64,000 nt of DNA from Bryobacterales bacterium (lineage in GTDB: Bacteria; Acidobacteriota; Terriglobia; Bryobacterales; Bryobacteraceae), in contig JAEUQC010000059.1 of assembly GCA_016789905.1 (NCBI GenBank), forward strand, positions 53,688 through 117,687. Direction: 5' to 3'. Each line of letters opens with the position of its first letter. Position 1 is the first letter of the stretch. Positions 59,698 through 64,000 of the stretch are shown here, one piece after another. The position numbers and the translations under genes were made by a program. Under the pieces are notes generated by a model, which had not been told where the DNA came from, searched no databases, and was given only the letters and a program-made list of their open reading frames with translations.

Positions 59698-61629
59698 TCA
59701 GGGGCGGTAGAAGAATTCTTCCACCTGTTCGATTTCGGTGGTGAAGGCGTAATCGGGCAGGCTGTCGAAGAAGATCTGGCCGTAGCGCTGGCGAGTGATG
59801 CGGTTGTCGAGCAGGACGAGGACGCCGCGGTCCGTACGGCCGCGGATGAGGCGGCCGAAGCCCTGTTTGAGAGCGATGGCGGCTTGGGGGATTTGATATT
59901 CGCGGAAGGGTTCGCCGCCCTGGCGGCGGACGGCGTCGGTGCGGGCGGCGACGACGGGATCACTGGGGACGGCGAAGGGGAGTTTGTCGATGATGACGCA
60001 GCTTAACTGATCGCCCTGGACGTCGACGCCTTGCCAGAAAGAGGACGTGGCGAAGAGGACGGCGTTGGGGGTGTTTTTGAACTCTTCGAGGAGGGCGGAG
60101 CGGGGCGCGGAGCCTTGCAGCAGCACGGGGTAATCGATTTCGTAGTTGACCTTTTCGTGGAGACCGCGCATGGCTTGATGGCTGGTGCAGAGGACGAAGG
60201 CGCGGCCGCGGCTGAGCTTCAGGAGCCTGACGATTTCGGCGGCGGCGGACTTCAGAAAGCCGGGGTCGCGCGGGTCGGGCAGGTGCTGGGGGATGTAGAG
60301 GAGCGCCTGTTGCTGGAAGTCGAAGGGGCTGGCGACATTGAGGGTGCGGGCGTAGGGGATGCCGAGGCGTTTTTGCAGATAGTCGAAACCGCCTTCGACG
60401 GAGAGAGTGGCGGAGGTGAGGATGGCGGAGGGGGTTTTATCGAAGAGCTTGTCGGTGAGCAGGTGGGAAATATTGATGGGAACGGCCTGCAGGTAGACAC
60501 CGCGGTTGCGGCGTTCGATCCAGTAGACGAAGTCCTCGGCGACGCCTTCGAGGTATAGCTTGAGATTGTCCTGGAGGGAGCGGGCACGGCCGAAGAGGGG
60601 CACGACTTCATCGATGGACTCGCGGATCAACTGGAGCTGGACGCCGGTCATTTCGAGGGAGGAGAGGAGGTCCTGGTAGACATCCTGGAATTCCTGGACG
60701 AAGGCGGCGCGGCGTTGGAACCCGGTGCGGCCTTCCTGCGGCGGGAAGCAGGCGAAGAAGCGCTCGGTGGAAGTCTGGAGGCCGGTGAGGACGCGGTCGA
60801 GATCGGCGGAGCCGAGGTTTTTGCGGCGGGAGAGGGAGACGATGTCCTTGCGCAGATCGTCGATCATGAAGTTGCTGACGGAGAGGCCGAAGTACTGGCC
60901 AGCGACGTCTTCGAGTTCATGGGCTTCGTCGAAGACGACTGCTTCGTAATCGGGGATGATGCTGGCGAAGCCGTTTTCTTTGACGGAGAGATCGGCGAAG
61001 AAGAGATGGTGGTTGACGATGATGATGTCGCTGGCGAGGGCGCGGCGCTGCATTTCGGTGATGAAGCAGCGCTCAAACTGGGCGCATTTCTGGCCGGTGC
61101 AAAGCTCGCCGCGGGCGTCGATTTTGGCCCAGGCGGAGGAGGATTCGGGGAGGTTTTTGATTTCGGCGCGATCGCCGGTTCCGGTGGTTTTTTCCCAATC
61201 GCGGATGATCTGGAAGTCGGCGACTTCTTCGAGGCCGGAGAGGATGGGTTCGTTTTCGGCGTCGTAGAGTTTCTGGCGGCAAAGGTAGTTGGAACGGCCC
61301 TTCATGTAGCAGACGCGAAGCTGGTTGGAAAAGTGCTGCTGGAGGAAGGGAATGTCCTTGAAAAAGAGCTGTTCCTGGAGGTTTTTGGTGCCGGTGGAGA
61401 CGACGACACGTTTGCCGGAGAGGATGGCGGGGACGAGATAGGCAAGCGATTTGCCGGTGCCGGTGCCTGCTTCGACGAGCAAGTGTTTGCGTTCTTCGAT
61501 GGCGTCTTCGACGGCCTGGGCCATTTCCAGTTGGCCGGGGCGGAACTCGTAGTTGGGATGCCACTCGGAGAGGGCTCCGCGGGGCGCGAAGAAACTACGC
61601 GCGCTCACGGTGCGTTTTTTCTGGGACAT
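59698..61629 (-). CDS. DinG/XPD-family ATP-dependent DNA helicase
   Basis: 643 residues. Walker A VEAGTGTGKSLAYL at 57-70, iron-sulfur Cys (CYMKGRSNYLC, then ELCTGQKCAQFERCF), DEAH box VVFDEAHELED, motif III SATLSVEGGF, motif V/VI GVDVQGDQLSCVIIDKLPF and KQGFGRLIRGRTDRGVL. 5'-3' helicase of the DinG type, resolving R-loops or structured DNA. Coding strand starts close to a divergent hypothetical gene; followed by the QueD-like gene. Confidence 0.92.
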   Translation of the reverse strand: MSQKKRTVSARSFFAPRGALSEWHPNYEFRPGQLEMAQAVEDAIEERKHLLVEAGTGTGKSLAYLVPAILSGKRVVVSTGTKNLQEQLFFKDIPFLQQHFSNQLRVCYMKGRSNYLCRQKLYDAENEPILSGLEEVADFQIIRDWEKTTGTGDRAEIKNLPESSSAWAKIDARGELCTGQKCAQFERCFITEMQRRALASDIIIVNHHLFFADLSVKENGFASIIPDYEAVVFDEAHELEDVAGQYFGLSVSNFMIDDLRKDIVSLSRRKNLGSADLDRVLTGLQTSTERFFACFPPQEGRTGFQRRAAFVQEFQDVYQDLLSSLEMTGVQLQLIRESIDEVVPLFGRARSLQDNLKLYLEGVAEDFVYWIERRNRGVYLQAVPINISHLLTDKLFDKTPSAILTSATLSVEGGFDYLQKRLGIPYARTLNVASPFDFQQQALLYIPQHLPDPRDPGFLKSAAAEIVRLLKLSRGRAFVLCTSHQAMRGLHEKVNYEIDYPVLLQGSAPRSALLEEFKNTPNAVLFATSSFWQGVDVQGDQLSCVIIDKLPFAVPSDPVVAARTDAVRRQGGEPFREYQIPQAAIALKQGFGRLIRGRTDRGVLVLLDNRITRQRYGQIFFDSLPDYAFTTEIEQVEEFFYRP

Positions 61630-61692
61630 CCACCTTTCAGTTTACTTTGCGCGGCGAACTTTTTTGCCGGGCGCCGTCGCGTTTGGTTGTGT

Positions 61693-62415
61693 ATGCGACT
61701 CTCTATTTTCTTATTCAGTGTAGCTTGCGGAGCGGCGAGCCTGGAAAGCGACGGGTGGCGGAGGCAGGAGCAAGCCGGAGCCGTCGCCTATTTCAAGGGG
61801 GAAGAGGCGATGGTGCTGGTGGCGCCGGCGAAGGCATTTCCGGGAGATGCGCGAGCGGGGCTGGCGAAGGCGTTGCACAGTTACCTGGGCGGGAATGTGG
61901 TGAGCGGCGGGGAGGTGCGAGACGCGGGAGGGGGGGCGGTGGCGGCGGAGTATGAAGTGCGGGAGCCGAATGGTTCACGAACGCACCGGGCGGCGATGGC
62001 GTTTTTTTCGTCGTACCGGGGCGGAGGCGGGGTTACAGGGGAATGGTATGCGGGGCGGATATCGACGATTGTGCGGCAGGACAGCGTGACTGGCGCGCTG
62101 GCGCCGCCATCGGGGAACAACATGACGTACAAGTTTCTGGCCGACGGCACGTATCAGCAATATGGGCTGATGCAGTTCACATATGCGACGTGCGTGAACT
62201 CGTACTTCATGAACATCACCGGACGGTATACGCTGCGGGGGGATGAGTTGACGACGACGCCGACGGACGGCACGTTCGATTCCCGGACCTGCGGCGGCGC
62301 GCCGGTGCGGAAGCCGGTGACGAAAGCGGTGTCGACGTTCCGCGTGCGGGTGGACGGAAACGAGCTGACAATGACGGACGTGAAGGGCGCCACGAGCACG
62401 TACCGGCGGAAATAG
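61693..62415 (+). CDS. Secreted hypothetical protein, lipocalin-like end
   Basis: 240 residues from ATG 61693; the larger frame upstream is antisense to dinG. Signal peptide LSIFLFSVACGAAS. Two parts: residues 20-110 (mixed alpha/beta, GAVAYFKGEEAMVLVAPAKAF), and from 115 a beta-barrel-like stretch GEWYAGRISTIVR, YKFLADGTYQQYGLMQF, ITGRYTLRGDELTTTP, FRVRVDGNELTMTD that resembles lipocalin-type or META-like domains. Function unknown. Confidence 0.7.
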   Translation: MRLSIFLFSVACGAASLESDGWRRQEQAGAVAYFKGEEAMVLVAPAKAFPGDARAGLAKALHSYLGGNVVSGGEVRDAGGGAVAAEYEVREPNGSRTHRAAMAFFSSYRGGGGVTGEWYAGRISTIVRQDSVTGALAPPSGNNMTYKFLADGTYQQYGLMQFTYATCVNSYFMNITGRYTLRGDELTTTPTDGTFDSRTCGGAPVRKPVTKAVSTFRVRVDGNELTMTDVKGATSTYRRK

Positions 62416-62417
62416 GG

Positions 62418-62570
62418 TCAGTCTTCGCGGACGACGAGGTTGGTGGCTTCCACATTGCGGACGCCGTAGTATTTGCTGAGGATTCGTTCCAGTTCGCGGG
62501 CGACGCGCTGGGGCTGCTCGGAGTTGTCGAGCTCGAGTTCCACTTTGAAGTAGATGTCGAGGTGCTGCAT
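62418..62570 (-). CDS. Small conserved-looking protein, 50 aa
   Basis: ATG 62570 to TGA 62418, 50 codons. The sequence MQHLDIYFKVELELDNSEQ followed by RVARELERILSKYYGVRNVEATNLVVRED shows a beta-alpha-beta order with regular hydrophobic spacing and codon use like real genes here. It fills the gap between the secreted protein and the Hyi-like gene and diverges from the latter over 22 bases. Likely a small regulatory or ferredoxin-fold-half protein; function unknown. Confidence 0.7.
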   Translation of the reverse strand: MQHLDIYFKVELELDNSEQPQRVARELERILSKYYGVRNVEATNLVVRED

Positions 62571-62592
62571 TAGGCAATGATACGATGGCGTC

Positions 62593-63462
62593 ATGGACCG
62601 CCGACAGATGTTTGGAATGGTGGCGGCGGCGCCGATGGCCGCCGCGCAGGGAAAACCTAGTTACCGTCTTCGCTATGCGCCGCGCATTGGGATGATCAAC
62701 GAGCCGGTGGAGCGGCAATTGGAGATCATCGCGGAGAACGGGTTCACCGGTTTTGAGTACAATGGCCTGCCGAAGCACCCGTTCGCCGAAATTGAGCGGT
62801 TCCGGCAAAAGATGGACACGCTGGGGCTGAAGATGGGAACGCTGGTGGTGAACCGCGGCGGATGGAAGCCGAGCGCGATGGTGGACAAACGATTCCACGC
62901 CGATTTTCTGGCCGATGTGAAGAAGGCGGTGGAAATTCACAAGATCATCGGTAACGAAGTGGCGACGGTGTGCAGCGGACTGGCCGTGGATACGTTGAGC
63001 TACACGGAGCAGACCACCAACTGCATTGAAGTGCTGAAGCGGGCCGGCGATTTGTGCAAGGGAACGAACCTGAAACTGGTGCTGGAGCCGCTGAACGTGC
63101 GGGTGGACCACGCGGGGTATTTTGTGGTGTTTTCTGACCACGGCGCGGAGATTGTCGCCAACGCGAACCATCCGCATGTGCGGCTGCTGTTTGACTGCTA
63201 TCACCAGCAGATATCCGAGGGCAACCTGATCAACCACATCCAGAAACACTACGCGCAGATCGGCTATTTCCAGACCGGGGATGTACCGGGCCGTAAGGAA
63301 CCGGGGACGGGCGAAGTGAATTGGAATAATGTTTTCCGGGCCATTCATGGGCTTGGCTACCAAGGGATGATCGGGATGGAGCATGGACTGTCGCAGCCTG
63401 GGATGGCGGGGCTGATGAAGTGTTTCGACGAATACAGGAAAGCGGACGGGTGGAGCGCGTAA
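62593..63462 (+). CDS. Sugar phosphate isomerase/epimerase, hydroxypyruvate isomerase-like
   Basis: 289 residues. Short twin-Arg-like N-terminus (MDRRQMFGMVAAAPMAAAQ), then an AP-endonuclease-2-type TIM barrel: LEIIAENGFTGFEYNG, TLVVNRGGW, TNLKLVLEPLNVRVDHAGY (Glu metal ligand), VRLLFDCYHQQISEGNL (Asp, His), QTGDVPGRKEPGTGEVNWNNVF and MIGMEHG (last Glu). This matches Hyi, converting hydroxypyruvate to tartronate semialdehyde. Export by Tat is possible but unproven. TAATG overlap with the next gene. Confidence 0.87.
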   Translation: MDRRQMFGMVAAAPMAAAQGKPSYRLRYAPRIGMINEPVERQLEIIAENGFTGFEYNGLPKHPFAEIERFRQKMDTLGLKMGTLVVNRGGWKPSAMVDKRFHADFLADVKKAVEIHKIIGNEVATVCSGLAVDTLSYTEQTTNCIEVLKRAGDLCKGTNLKLVLEPLNVRVDHAGYFVVFSDHGAEIVANANHPHVRLLFDCYHQQISEGNLINHIQKHYAQIGYFQTGDVPGRKEPGTGEVNWNNVFRAIHGLGYQGMIGMEHGLSQPGMAGLMKCFDEYRKADGWSA

Positions 63463-64000
63463 TGGCGAAGTGTACGATGTGCGGGGTTCGGCCTGGGAAG
63501 CGGTATTGCACGGCGCGGGGGGAAGATATCTGCGCGCAGTGCTGCGCGACGGAGCGGGAGGTGACGGTGAACTGCCCGTTCTCCTGTTCGTATCTGCGCG
63601 AATCGCGGCTGCACGAAAAGCGCCAATTGGATGAGCGGCAGATGCCGCACCGCGATGTGCAGATCGACTCCGACTTTATGCGGAAGTCCGAGATGGTGCT
63701 GATGCTGATGGCGGCGTTTTTGAACCGTGCGCTACAGCCGGTGCCAAATGCGACGGACCGGGAAGCGCGGGAAGCGCTGGAAGCGATGATAGCGACCTAC
63801 CGGGCGGCGGTGGCTGGGGAGCCGCGGGAGGTGCGGCCGGAAGGCGAGATGGCGGCCGGGATTGTGGACCGGGTGCGGGAGAAGATGGGCGAGTTCGTGA
63901 AGGAACTGCAGGACCGTGACGCGGGGCCGTTCGCGGACCGCGTATTCCTGGGTGTACTCGTGTTTATGGCGCGAGTGGCCTTCGGCTATGACAATGGCAA
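63462..64000 (+). CDS. Cys-rich N-terminal protein, 3' end cut by the window
   Basis: ATG 63462 overlaps the Hyi-like stop (TAATG); 179 codons and two bases are visible, no stop. N-terminus MAKCTMCGVRPGKRYCTARG then EDICAQCCATEREVTVNCPFSCSYL: CxxC, C, CxxCC, CxxxC, a pattern for one or two zinc sites. The rest is helical (DSDFMRKSEMVLMLMAAFLNRAL, DRVREKMGEFVKELQDRD). I do not recognise the family. Coupled to hyi. Confidence 0.7.
   Translation, partial: MAKCTMCGVRPGKRYCTARGEDICAQCCATEREVTVNCPFSCSYLRESRLHEKRQLDERQMPHRDVQIDSDFMRKSEMVLMLMAAFLNRALQPVPNATDREAREALEAMIATYRAAVAGEPREVRPEGEMAAGIVDRVREKMGEFVKELQDRDAGPFADRVFLGVLVFMARVAFGYDNG

Overview
The window looks like chromosomal DNA of a high-GC member of the Acidobacteriota, most like the Solibacter/Bryobacter group. 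This is inferred from gene content: an ECF sigma factor followed by a Ser/Thr kinase, a PEP-CTERM surface protein, a VTC/DUF4956/CotH cluster, OmpA/LysM envelope proteins, a giant kinase with TPR-like and BACON-like domains, and many short conserved hypotheticals. I saw no rRNA or tRNA gene, no CRISPR array, no intact insertion sequence and no prophage.

Layout. 1-4.6 kb: end of a SpoIIM-like membrane gene, an RDD gene and a two-gene McrB/McrC-like restriction module. 4.6-9.7 kb: a tightly packed minus-strand set (KASIII-like condensing enzyme, metallo-hydrolase, F390-synthetase-like ligase, ceramidase-like secreted hydrolase) and a divergent HAD phosphatase. 9.8-15.6 kb: PilZ protein, MrfA/Hrq1-type helicase, an unknown beta-rich protein, an anSME-type radical SAM enzyme, a GyrI-like protein and an MmcQ/YjbR protein. 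15.6-18.1 kb: SDR, O-methyltransferase and VOC genes, with a tandem duplication that made a chimeric 103-codon ORF. 18.1-24.0 kb: AraC regulator with a decayed array of copies of its own 3' end, an OYE/MarR/SRPBCC/ArsR minus-strand operon and a Kef-type antiporter. 24.0-28.9 kb: PEP-CTERM protein, LamG protein, Ser/Thr kinase, ECF sigma factor and a conserved hypothetical. 29-37.7 kb: DedA protein, a 1.1-kb gap rich in hairpins, a SPASM-like radical SAM enzyme with a candidate small ORF, and a four-gene operon (OmpA-like, VioB-N-like, small, LysM) opposite a protein with a carrier-type domain. 37.7-43.7 kb: PpiD, GuaA, CtpA and MerR housekeeping genes. 43.8-46.4 kb: MATE pump, DUF4288, alkyltransferase-like protein, outer-membrane barrel. 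46.8-54.8 kb: giant kinase, pseudo-caspase/FGE-fold protein, beta-decarboxylating dehydrogenase, amidohydrolase. 55-58 kb: VTC, DUF4956, CotH. 58-64 kb: hydroxyacid dehydrogenase, ferredoxin, QueD-like protein, DinG-like helicase, small proteins, Hyi-like isomerase and the start of a Cys-rich protein.

Features that stand out are the envelope operon whose second gene resembles the non-ferritin part of VioB; the kinase next to a caspase-fold protein with both catalytic residues lost; the SAM-enzyme/small-ORF pair; gene-fragment duplications at 16.1-16.8 and 18.9-19.3 kb; a three-copy dispersed intergenic repeat with a conserved hairpin; and a switch of plus-strand base skew from C-rich to G-rich near 19-20 kb. 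All family calls are from reading motifs by eye; no database search or alignment program was run.
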